Below, in pieces: positions 1 through 6,220 of a stretch of 6,866 nucleotides of DNA. The first letter of the stretch is position 1; each line of letters begins with the position of its first letter. A program made the translations under genes and the position numbers. Source of the DNA: an uncultured Alphaproteobacteria bacterium. Lineage in GTDB: Bacteria > Pseudomonadota > Alphaproteobacteria > Bin95. The stretch covers positions 1 to 6,866 of the forward strand of contig CAJXVF010000121.1 of NCBI GenBank assembly GCA_913060845.1. The letters are read 5' to 3'. Under the pieces are notes generated by a model that was given only the letters and a program-made list of their open reading frames with translations, was not told the DNA's origin and did no database searches.

Positions 1-47
1 GAGATGTAGAGAGGTCTCGTGGGCTCGGAGATGTGTATAAGAGACAG
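1..47 (+). other. Illumina Nextera i7 adapter (sequencing artefact)
   Basis: This is library adapter, not genome. Positions 1-5 are the end of the P7 primer, 6-13 (GTAGAGAG) are an i7 index, 14-28 (GTCTCGTGGGCTCGG) are the Nextera Read 2 sequence, and 29-47 are the 19-bp Tn5 mosaic end (AGATGTGTATAAGAGACAG). The index is the one I know as Nextera N707 (read as CTCTCTAC). The adapter happens to stay open in the argS frame and adds a false N-terminus containing GSEMCIRDR, a known contamination signature in protein databases. Trim before use. Confidence 0.99.
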
Positions 48-813
48 GTCCTGGACCTATTTTGCGACCGATATCGCCTATCATTTCGATAAATATAAAC
101 GCGGCAGCGAGACATTGATTGATGTCTGGGGCGCGGACCACGGCGGTTACGTTAAGCGCGTCGCAGCCGCCATGCAGGCGCTGACGGGCAAGAAAGACAC
201 CCTCGACGTCAAGCTTTGCCAACTCGTGAAGCTCATGCGCGATGGCAAGCCGGTTATCATGTCGAAGCGGGCGGGCACGTTCATCACGCTCCGCGAAGTG
301 ATCGATGAGGTCGGTGCAGATGTTGTTCGCTTCATGATGCTAACGCGAAAGAATGACGCGCCGCTTGAATTCGATCTTGCCCGGGCGCTTGAACAGTCCC
401 GGGACAACCCTGTGTTTTATGTTCAGTACGCACATGCTCGCTGCCGCTCTGTCCTGCGGCACGCCGAGGAAGCGGGTGCGGATATTTCAGTGGCAGGGCT
501 TGCAGCAGCCGATCTGGCGCTTCTCAACGATCCCGAAGAGACCAGCCTTGTAAAACAGCTTGCATCCTGGCCGCGCATGGTAGAGCAAGCGGCGGAAGCG
601 CATGAACCACACCGGGTTGCATTTTTCTTGCAGGAAACAGCCGCAGCATTCCATCAGCTTTGGAACAAAGGCCGTGAAGACACAACATTAAGATTCATCC
701 AGGAAGATGCGCCAGAATTGACAAAATCGCGGCTAGCGCTTGTGTCTGCAGTGACGACCGTCATAGGGTCTGGCTTGGCCGTGATCGGAGTCGAAGCGGC
801 GGAGGAAATGTAG
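48..813 (+). CDS. argS: Arginyl-tRNA synthetase, C-terminal fragment (5' end cut by contig end)
   Basis: Class Ia synthetase that charges tRNA-Arg with arginine in the cytoplasm. About 254 residues remain of a family length near 550-590, so the N-terminal domain and the HIGH signature are lost to the contig end. The fragment keeps the end of the Rossmann catalytic domain, with [11 protein letters not shown] near residues 27-37, then the KMSK loop as IMSKRAG at about 70-76, where the first Lys is Ile. ArgS proteins often have a degenerate KMSK, so this is not proof of inactivity. The all-helical DALR anticodon-binding domain follows from YVQYAHAR (about 124) to the C-terminus, which ends in the typical [14 protein letters not shown]. 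The first genomic base is 48 and the first full codon is at 49. The TAG stop lies 3 nt before the next gene, and the GGAGGA that serves that gene is inside the argS coding sequence. The gene is essential in most bacteria and truncated here only by sampling. Confidence 0.95.
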
Positions 814-816
814 TCT

Positions 817-1728
817 ATGGCGGGGCCGGAATTCGACCCAGAAGCAAGACCAGAACGCGCGAAGTTGGCCATGTTTGGCCGCATTGCGTTTGCGGTCGCT
901 TGCGTCAGTTTTGCGCTCGTCGCCGCCATGTGGCTGCTTTTTGGCGGCGAAGACGTCGACCGTCCTGCACCTGTAATTTCGGCTGAGGTTGGCCCAGACC
1001 GTGTCCGCCCGGACCCTGGAACGCCATCAGGCCAGCAGATTCCGCACCAGAACCAACAGGTTTTCGATGTCGTGACAGGCGACAGCGGCAAGTCCCGCCA
1101 AGAGCTGCTGACAGATGACGGCGAACAGCCCATGCTGGTTCCAGGATCAACAGACGGCGCTCAAATCGCCGCGCGGCCCGCGCCCGCCAATGGATCGCCT
1201 ATTCAATTGCTGCCGCCCAAGCCCTTGCCTTTGAACATTGATCCACCAGCGGTACGGCAGCCTGCCCAAGAGCAAGCGCCGCCGCCGGTTGTGCGTCGTC
1301 CGCCACTGATCGTGGTTCCATCGAACACAGATGTACCACCTCAGCAGCAATCTGCTCCACCGCCGCAGCGGCCGCCATTGATTGTTACACCAGCGCCTGT
1401 GGTGCCTGCTCCGGCCCCTGTAGTTGCGCAACCGGCACCTAAGCCGCAGCGCCGCCAAGTCGCGTCTCTGCCACCATCGGATTCCTACCGTATCCAGATC
1501 GCCGCCGTGCGCAGCAATGCGGCGGCGCAGCGCGAATGGCAGCGTCTCCGTCGTCAGAACAAAGATATTCTTGGCAGCCTGCAGCTCTTCGTCCAGCAGG
1601 TGAATGTCCGCAATAAGGGCGTTTATCATCGTATTCAGGCCGGGCCGCTGCCAGATAGAATCTTGGCGGAGATCGCTTGCCGTAATCTGAAGTCGCGTGG
1701 CGTGGGGTGCCTGATTGTCGCCCAATAA
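817..1728 (+). CDS. Membrane-anchored SPOR-domain protein
   Basis: A 303-residue bitopic inner-membrane protein. Residues 1-19 are short and charged (cytoplasmic), about 20-43 form one hydrophobic helix (IAFAVACVSFALVAAMWLLF), about 120-220 are a Pro/Ala/Gln-rich periplasmic linker with imperfect repeats, and 223-303 match a SPOR domain beginning SYRIQIAAV and containing YHRIQAGPL. SPOR domains bind denuded glycan strands of septal peptidoglycan and take their carriers to the division site (family knowledge). This architecture is like FtsN or DedD, but I cannot assign orthology to either. The ATG at 817 follows GGAGGA (801-806) with a 10-nt gap, only 3 nt after the argS stop. The 3' end overlaps nagZ by 14 nt, which suggests translational coupling. 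An SPOR gene between argS and nagZ is a usual alphaproteobacterial arrangement. Domain calls are by eye. Confidence 0.88.
   Translation: MAGPEFDPEARPERAKLAMFGRIAFAVACVSFALVAAMWLLFGGEDVDRPAPVISAEVGPDRVRPDPGTPSGQQIPHQNQQVFDVVTGDSGKSRQELLTDDGEQPMLVPGSTDGAQIAARPAPANGSPIQLLPPKPLPLNIDPPAVRQPAQEQAPPPVVRRPPLIVVPSNTDVPPQQQSAPPPQRPPLIVTPAPVVPAPAPVVAQPAPKPQRRQVASLPPSDSYRIQIAAVRSNAAAQREWQRLRRQNKDILGSLQLFVQQVNVRNKGVYHRIQAGPLPDRILAEIACRNLKSRGVGCLIVAQ
1297..1440 (+). repeat. Imperfect 24-codon tandem repeat in the Pro-rich linker
   Basis: Residues 161-184 and 185-208 of the SPOR protein both start with RPPLIV and continue as Pro/Gln/Ala-rich sequence, giving a 72-bp period. The codons differ (CGTCCGCCACTGATCGTG versus CGGCCGCCATTGATTGTT), so the copies are old or kept by selection on the protein. 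A weaker third copy may lie just before, around PLPLNIDPPA at residues 136-145. It probably sets the length of the periplasmic linker. Confidence 0.5.
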
Positions 1729-2752
1729 TCGCCCTGCCGCGGCGATCTTGGGCTGTACGGGACCCGTGCTCACCGATGAAGAACGCAGCTTCTTCAGTGA
1801 AGCCAATCCATTCGGCCTGATTCTATTCGCCCGCAATATTGCAGCGCCAGAAACCGCAGCCCGCCTCATCGCTGATTTCCGGGACGCTGTTGGCCGCGCT
1901 GACGCACCCGTTCTGATCGACCAAGAAGGTGGGCGAGTTGCGCGACTGAAGCCTCCACACTGGCCCGCCCTACCATCCCAAGGCGCGATTGGCCGGATGT
2001 ATGACACCGCACCTGCCAAAGCGCGCGAGGCCGCCTTTTTGCTTGGAGAGGCCTTGGCTGCAACGGTCATGCCCATCGGCATAGATGTCGCCTGCGCCCC
2101 AGACGCAGATGTGCGGGCCCCCGGTGCCCACCCAATTATCATTGGCGATAGATCGTTCAGCGAAGACCCAGCCATCGTCGCCGAATTGGCGGCGTTGACC
2201 CAGCAGGCCCTACTCGCCGCTGGCGTTGCAACCACACCAAAACATGCACCGGGCCATGGTCGTGCTACACTCGACAGCCACGAAGCGCTCCCAGAAGTCT
2301 CAGATGGTATTGAAGCGCTTTCTGCGGATTTAGCACCCTTCAAAGCTCTCAATGATGCGCCGTTCTGGATGACCGCCCATATTTGCTATCTGGCGCTAGA
2401 TGCCGAGGCCCCCGCCACATGCTCGCCCGCCTGCCTGAATTGGCTGCGCGAGGAAACCGGGTTTACGGGCATGCTGCTCACAGACGACCTGGCTATGGGT
2501 GCGCTTGAAGGCGGTATTGGCGAACGGACACGTGCAGCGATGGCGGCTGGGTGCGACGTGGCGCTCTATTGCCCCGGTGACATAGCCGGGAACGAAGCGG
2601 CGGTCACTGCAGCCGGCGAATCCAATGACCGTGTCATGGATATATGGAGCGCCTGGACCGAAGCCCGCACCGGCAGAATTGCTCGCGGCGACGCATTCCA
2701 GCTTGCCGCCCAGCTATGGGCGCTTGTTGAAGGCGATGTATCCACCGAATAG
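1715..2752 (+). CDS. nagZ: Beta-N-acetylglucosaminidase NagZ (GH3)
   Basis: Cytoplasmic glycoside hydrolase family 3 enzyme that removes the non-reducing GlcNAc from 1,6-anhydromuropeptides during cell-wall recycling. At 345 residues it has the usual length of single-domain NagZ. Visible motifs are the N-terminal GCTGPVLTDEERSFF, LILFARNI (35-42), the substrate-binding DQEGGRVAR (69-77), the KH-PGHG motif (177-183) continuing to D188-S-H190, which is the Asp/His pair of NagZ acid-base catalysis, and LLTDDLAMGAL (254-264), in which D257 is the expected nucleophile. All key residues are present. There is no signal peptide. The start is TTG at 1715: a stop (TGA, 1712-1714) lies directly upstream in frame, and the family-typical residues begin within the first ten codons, so a later start would remove conserved sequence. 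A weak GGGG (1704-1707) lies 7 nt before it. The start is inside the SPOR gene, so the two are probably translated together. In some bacteria NagZ products induce AmpC beta-lactamase, but no ampR or ampC is seen here. Confidence 0.95.
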   Translation: MSPNNRPAAAILGCTGPVLTDEERSFFSEANPFGLILFARNIAAPETAARLIADFRDAVGRADAPVLIDQEGGRVARLKPPHWPALPSQGAIGRMYDTAPAKAREAAFLLGEALAATVMPIGIDVACAPDADVRAPGAHPIIIGDRSFSEDPAIVAELAALTQQALLAAGVATTPKHAPGHGRATLDSHEALPEVSDGIEALSADLAPFKALNDAPFWMTAHICYLALDAEAPATCSPACLNWLREETGFTGMLLTDDLAMGALEGGIGERTRAAMAAGCDVALYCPGDIAGNEAAVTAAGESNDRVMDIWSAWTEARTGRIARGDAFQLAAQLWALVEGDVSTE

Positions 2753-2818
2753 CCTATCGCCAACACGGCAGACGCAGTATTCTGCGATGAGAGACTCGCG
2801 GGACATTCCACTAGCGCT

Positions 2819-2822
2819 GAGG
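2819..2822 (+). promoter_or_regulatory. Ribosome binding site deciding the GTG start of scpA
   Basis: GAGG followed by a 5-nt spacer (CAGCC) and GTG at 2828. The scpA frame is open upstream to the nagZ stop at 2750-2752 but has no ATG, GTG or TTG in that stretch, so this GTG is the only likely start. Confidence 0.6.
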
Positions 2823-2827
2823 CAGCC

Positions 2828-3655
2828 GTGGCAGAATCCGAAGCCATAAACACATTGGCGGCAGCCGCCGCCCGAGACGATGATGGGCCAAAGCTCCTCG
2901 TTGATCTGGGGCTATATGAAGGCCCTGTTGACCTCCTGCTGCAGTTGGCGCGAGACCAAAAAGTTGACCTGCTCCATATCTCCATCCTGTCATTGGCCGA
3001 GCAATATCTGAAGTTTATCTCCGAAGCCAAGCGCCTGAAGCTTGAGATCGCAGCCGACTATCTGGTGATGGCCGCGTGGCTCGCCTATCTGAAATCCCGC
3101 TTGCTCTTACCAAAGGAAGATCCCCCGCCCAAGGACGAGCTTTCGCCCGAACAGATGGCCGAAGCCCTCGCCCAGCAGCTTCAGCGCTTGGAAGGCCTGC
3201 AAGCCGCCGCTAAATTGCTGCTGGCCATGCCACGGCTCGGCATTGATAGGTTCGGGCGTGGCCAGGCGGATGCATTGCCGGAACACATCGAGTCCCGCAC
3301 TGAGACCGACATCACCGAACTGCTGCAAGCCTATGCCGGCGTACGCCGCCGCCAGGACAGCATGGCTCTATCGATCAGGCCATCCCATCTGCACACAGTC
3401 GAGGCTGCGATCAGTCGACTGAACGCGATGCTTGGCATGGCATTTGAGTGGCGCACATTGGAAGCATTCCTGCCCCTGATCACCGGCGATAGTGTGCTGC
3501 AGCGATCCGCTTGGGCGTCCACCTTCACTGCCAGCCTACAATTGGCCAAAGACGGGCAGTTGCAAATTCGCCAGGAAGAACGCTTTGGCCCAATCTATCT
3601 CCGCGCCCGGAAATCGGACAACCCGCAGCTTGACGTGGACGTGACCGATGAATGA
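2828..3655 (+). CDS. scpA: Segregation and condensation protein A (kleisin)
   Basis: Kleisin subunit that bridges the two heads of the SMC dimer and recruits ScpB, forming the SMC-ScpAB condensin that organises and separates chromosomes. The protein has 275 residues, normal for the family. The N-terminal SMC-neck-binding part carries the signature YEGPVDLLLQL (30-40), VDLLHISILSLAEQYL (46-61) and AADYLVMAAWLAYLKSRLLLP (in two parts, 76-85 and 86-95). The middle, about 97-180, is a charged variable linker expected to bind ScpB. The C-terminal winged helix (about 187-258) ends in RFGPIYLR. The GTG start has GAGG 5 nt upstream. The first 20 residues are an Ala/Asp-rich extension before the conserved core. 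The gene is 75 nt downstream of nagZ in the same reading frame, and its end overlaps scpB by 8 nt (ATGAATGA), typical of translational coupling of two partners. Confidence 0.95.
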   Translation: MAESEAINTLAAAAARDDDGPKLLVDLGLYEGPVDLLLQLARDQKVDLLHISILSLAEQYLKFISEAKRLKLEIAADYLVMAAWLAYLKSRLLLPKEDPPPKDELSPEQMAEALAQQLQRLEGLQAAAKLLLAMPRLGIDRFGRGQADALPEHIESRTETDITELLQAYAGVRRRQDSMALSIRPSHLHTVEAAISRLNAMLGMAFEWRTLEAFLPLITGDSVLQRSAWASTFTASLQLAKDGQLQIRQEERFGPIYLRARKSDNPQLDVDVTDE

Positions 3656-4400
3656 AATCGACGACAAGAACGTCCCAACAGACGAGGCTGAGGACTTTGG
3701 CGAGCTGGCAGTTGGCCCTCGGGTTGTTGACCCCGAACGGCTTGAGCTAGCGGAACGTTTGGCAGAGGCCATCGTGTTTTCCTCCGCCGATCCCGTGCAG
3801 ATAGAGGCACTTGCGGAACGGCTGCCAAGCACGATTGATCCCATCGAGATTATAGAACGCCTGGAAGCGCGCTATCGGAACCGTGGCGTCACATTGATGC
3901 GGATTGCGGGCGGATGGACCTTCCAAAGCGCGCCCGATCTTGCAGCAGCATTGACCGTTGAACGGGTCGAGCAGAAGAAGTTGACCCGCGCCCAAGTCGA
4001 GACGCTGGCAGTGATCGCTTATCATCAACCGATCACGCGGCCTGAGATCGAAGAAATTCGTGGCGTATCGCTTTCCAGCGGCGTGATGGACACATTGCTT
4101 GGCCTTGGCTGGATTCGCACAGGCCGACGCCGGGATACGCCGGGGCGCCCGCTCACATTCGTGACCACGAAGGACTTTTTGCAGCATTTCGGCCTGGATT
4201 CACTTCAAGACCTGCCAGGTGCTGACGAACTGACGGCGATGGGCTTGCTGGATGATCGGGCTGGATCAATCTCAGACTTCGTCAATCGTGAAGAGGAGCT
4301 TGATCTGCCGGAACCTGCGGTCGCCGCTGATGTGGATATCGATGAAGCATCCGGCATCGGCGGCATTCTATCCCCGTTCGACGAGGAAGATGAGCGCTAA
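3648..4400 (+). CDS. scpB: Segregation and condensation protein B
   Basis: Partner of ScpA. Dimers of ScpB clamp the kleisin linker and tune SMC ATPase activity in the condensin complex. The protein has 250 residues. A short acidic N-terminus (1-30) leads into the first winged-helix domain (about 32-100, starting LAERLAEAIVFSS). The second (about 109-185) carries the family signature ETLAVIAYHQPITRPEIEEI (118-137) plus RGV, then TPGRPLTFVTT (164-174) and FLQHFGLDSLQDLP (177-190). A low-complexity acidic tail follows (about 208-250, ending EEDER), probably disordered. The ATG at 3648 lies within the last codons of scpA. Only 21 bp separate its stop from the stop of the convergent GGDEF gene. 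In many alphaproteobacteria tatA comes next; here it does not. Confidence 0.95.
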   Translation: MNEIDDKNVPTDEAEDFGELAVGPRVVDPERLELAERLAEAIVFSSADPVQIEALAERLPSTIDPIEIIERLEARYRNRGVTLMRIAGGWTFQSAPDLAAALTVERVEQKKLTRAQVETLAVIAYHQPITRPEIEEIRGVSLSSGVMDTLLGLGWIRTGRRRDTPGRPLTFVTTKDFLQHFGLDSLQDLPGADELTAMGLLDDRAGSISDFVNREEELDLPEPAVAADVDIDEASGIGGILSPFDEEDER

Positions 4401-4421
4401 ACAGGCCTAGGGAGAGAGGCT

Positions 4422-5486
4422 TTAGCTCGCCATGCTTTCGACCTTGCTCGCACGCTGGCGCTGCAGGTCTTTTTCTGTAGCGACACGATTACGGCCACTG
4501 TGTTTGGCGAGATAGAGCGCTGCATCTGCCCGTTCAACAATGGTTTCCATTGTGTCAGTGGGCTGCAGCAGCGCCGCACCAATTGAAAGCGTGACATTGC
4601 CATAGCTCTGGCCAGTTTTCGCGCTTTTCAGCACTTTGGCTGCGATGGTCTTGCGGATTTGCTCAGCAACAACAACGCCACCTTTTAGATCCGTGGTCGG
4701 CAGAATGATGCAGAATTCTTCACCGCCATATCGGGCCGGAATATCACGGCCCTTGAGCATGGATTTCATCACCCGCCCAACAAGCTTCAGCACTTCATCG
4801 CCAACCCGGTGGCCATAGGTGTCATTGAAGCGCTTGAAATGGTCGACGTCTGTAATCAGAAGCGTCAATGCGGTGCGGTCTTCACGCGCCCGAGCAATTT
4901 CTGCTTCAAGGCCAAGGTCAAAGGCGCGCCGGTTGGGCAAGTTGGTTAGACCATCGGTTTCGCTGGCCCGGCGAGCATCATCACGGCTGGTCTGCAGTTC
5001 AGTAATACTATCGCTGGCTTCGTTCAGCTCCTGTTCAAGTGCTGCATTCTTCGTGATCGCCTCTTTGGCGTCCATCAGCGCTTTCTTCACAAGGGCTTGG
5101 ATTTGCTCTGGCGCAGCGCTGGATAGATCACCGCTGAAGCCTTGCAGCTTCGTGCCGTAGTCTTTTGCATTGTCTGAAGCAACACCGATCGATGCCGCGG
5201 CTTTACCGATGATGTCCTCGACGCTTTCGCCCGCGCTTTTGAGAATCTGGTTAGTGTCTTCACCAAGATAGGATTGCTTGATGTCCTGATAGGAGTGTGG
5301 ATCGAACTCTTCCACGCTCTCAAGCATGCCGCTTAGCTGCCGGGAAAGCTCGGCATCAATGCCAGCATGGAAGGCATACCAGATTTCAAAGTTGTCCGGA
5401 TGCGAGGCGAGCTGCAACCGATCCATCTGCTCCAGCGCTTCTTTTGCGATGGTAGCAGCGCGTCCGTAGCTTTCTTTGTAGCTCAT
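4422..5486 (-). CDS. Soluble GGDEF diguanylate cyclase
   Basis: A 354-residue cytoplasmic protein with no membrane segment or signal peptide, predicted to make cyclic di-GMP from two GTP. Residues 1-60 form a conserved-looking N-terminal segment (PDNFEIWYAFHAGIDAEL, 30-47) that I recall from other alphaproteobacterial GGDEF proteins but whose function I do not know. About 125-175 is helical, coiled-coil-like and rich in Glu/Ala. The GGDEF domain starts at DGLTNLPNRRAF (178-189), with D213 and D215 in TDVDHFKRFNDTYGH, N221-D222, the active-site GGEEF at 254-258 and the C-terminal ADAALYLAKHSGRNRV (320-335). Catalytic residues look complete. The inhibitory I-site RxxD, five residues before GGEEF, reads K245-G-R-D248, so the Arg is replaced. 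The start at 5486 has GAGGG 4 nt upstream. It faces scpB tail to tail. The sensory input and the output are unknown. Confidence 0.93.
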   Translation of the reverse strand: MSYKESYGRAATIAKEALEQMDRLQLASHPDNFEIWYAFHAGIDAELSRQLSGMLESVEEFDPHSYQDIKQSYLGEDTNQILKSAGESVEDIIGKAAASIGVASDNAKDYGTKLQGFSGDLSSAAPEQIQALVKKALMDAKEAITKNAALEQELNEASDSITELQTSRDDARRASETDGLTNLPNRRAFDLGLEAEIARAREDRTALTLLITDVDHFKRFNDTYGHRVGDEVLKLVGRVMKSMLKGRDIPARYGGEEFCIILPTTDLKGGVVVAEQIRKTIAAKVLKSAKTGQSYGNVTLSIGAALLQPTDTMETIVERADAALYLAKHSGRNRVATEKDLQRQRASKVESMAS

Positions 5487-5598
5487 TCGTCCCTCGATTC
5501 CTGAACCGCAGCGCTATCAGGCTGGCGCTTTTCAGCGGATCAAGTGGGACTGTAGCGAGTAAGAGTGAAGAGAATATTATCCAAATCCTCTGCCGTCG
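5487..5598 (-). other. Intergenic region upstream of the diguanylate cyclase
   Basis: 112 bp between the cytochrome stop and the cyclase start. Read on the minus strand it holds an AT-rich stretch (GGATAATATTC, about 5569-5579) that could be a -10 box, without a clear -35, and the GAGGG ribosome binding site at 5491-5495. A 5-bp inverted repeat AGCGC/GCGCT (5510-5514, 5525-5529) followed by four T on the plus strand is too short to call a terminator. There is no ORF of note. Confidence 0.4.
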
Positions 5599-6102
5599 CT
5601 ATTTAAGACTCTTTAGATAGGCAATCAGCGCAGTCCGAGACCGCTTAAATCGCACGACTACATCAGTTTTGACGCCTGGCACCGTTTTCTTTGGGTCTTG
5701 CAGAAAATCATCCAACTTTTCCTCATCCCAACTAAAGCTCGCTTCAGTGAGAGCGCTCGACTGCCGGAACCAATCTGTGGAACCGACTTCGCGCCCATAA
5801 ATTCCGGCAAGATGCGGGCCATAGGCCAGTTTCACGCCTTCCTTTTTGGAATGGCACACAGCGCAACGCTGGCGAAAGATAAATCCGCCCATCAGCACTG
5901 GGTCCGAAGGCCGGGCTGTGTCTGTCACGCCATAGTCTTTAGGGCTTGGAGCAGGCTTGGCAGCCGGGGCAGCATCGCCAGAAGGCTGAGGTTTTGCCTG
6001 AGCGAGTTGGTCACCCGCTCGGGCTTGGCCGCCTGCTGCTGCCGCAAGCGCCAAACTGAACGCAAATAGCGCAACAAGTGCAAAACTGATCCGTACTGAC
6101 AT
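5599..6102 (-). CDS. Secreted mono-haem c-type cytochrome lacking the usual axial Met
   Basis: A predicted periplasmic electron-transfer protein of 167 residues from ATG 6102. Residues 1 to about 29 are a Sec signal peptide (short positive start, hydrophobic FALVALFAFSLALAAAA, likely cleavage after ARA), and about 31-60 an Ala/Pro/Lys linker. The class I cytochrome c domain follows, with haem-binding C80-A-V-C83-H84, then GPHLAGIYGR (95-104), SWDEEKLDDFLQDPKKTVPG (125-144) and a C-terminal helix TALIAYLKSLK. In class I cytochromes the VPGTKM motif gives the sixth haem ligand; here it is VPGVKT, with Thr146 at the Met position. The only other Met residues are M1 and M71, the latter just before the haem motif, so neither is an obvious ligand. 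An upstream in-frame TTG (6106-6108) is possible but sits only 3 nt from the Shine-Dalgarno. Neighbours give no clear electron donor or acceptor. Confidence 0.9.
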   Translation of the reverse strand: MSVRISFALVALFAFSLALAAAAGGQARAGDQLAQAKPQPSGDAAPAAKPAPSPKDYGVTDTARPSDPVLMGGFIFRQRCAVCHSKKEGVKLAYGPHLAGIYGREVGSTDWFRQSSALTEASFSWDEEKLDDFLQDPKKTVPGVKTDVVVRFKRSRTALIAYLKSLK

Positions 6103-6110
6103 TTTCAAGG

Positions 6111-6116
6111 CCCTCC
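6111..6116 (-). promoter_or_regulatory. Ribosome binding site deciding the cytochrome start
   Basis: GGAGGG on the minus strand. The gap to ATG 6102 is 8 nt, which is ideal; to the upstream TTG (6108) it is only 2 nt, which is too close. This favours the ATG over the longer TTG-initiated reading. Confidence 0.75.
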
Positions 6117-6220
6117 AAAGGCGATGCTGCTTCTCTTGGCTATAAACTTATGCAGCTGCCGCCATTGTGCAAGGGTTTGGCGCATCATCTGTAAGATCAG
6201 TCACATACAGTGTTCGAGCG
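6117..6220 (-). other. Intergenic region upstream of the cytochrome gene, possible weak promoter
   Basis: About 100 bp between the serine hydrolase stop and the cytochrome ribosome binding site. On the minus strand TTGCAC (6167-6172) resembles a -35 box, and CATAAG (6147-6152) or TATAGC (6139-6144) resemble -10 boxes, but the spacings (14 and 22 nt) are poor. The palindrome GCAGCTGC lies at 6152-6159. No strong hairpin with a T-run follows the hydrolase stop, so no intrinsic terminator is called. Confidence 0.3.

Noticed and set aside
1..47. Inverted terminal repeats as a sign of a linear plasmid, phage or transposon
   Set aside because: The sequence is the Nextera i7 adapter including an index and the Tn5 mosaic end. 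No transposase, phage or replication gene is present.
1147..2352. A 401-codon open frame on the minus strand across the SPOR and nagZ genes
   Set aside because: It is antisense to two well-supported genes, has an Arg/Trp-rich low-complexity composition in its C-terminal half, matches no family I know, and has no ribosome binding site that I could see. It is a shadow of codon bias in the real genes.
4401..4426. Possible terminator between scpB and the cyclase gene
   Set aside because: AGGCCT/AGGCTT (4403-4408, 4417-4422) could form a 6-bp stem with one G-U pair and an 8-nt loop, but no T-run follows on either strand, so it is too weak to call.
4636..5160. Plus-strand open frames inside the cyclase gene
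   Set aside because: They are Ser/Arg-rich translations antisense to the conserved GGDEF domain, without family resemblance.
5510..5532. Hairpin AGCGC/GCGCT followed by four T on the plus strand
   Set aside because: The stem is only 5 bp and no plus-strand gene ends nearby.
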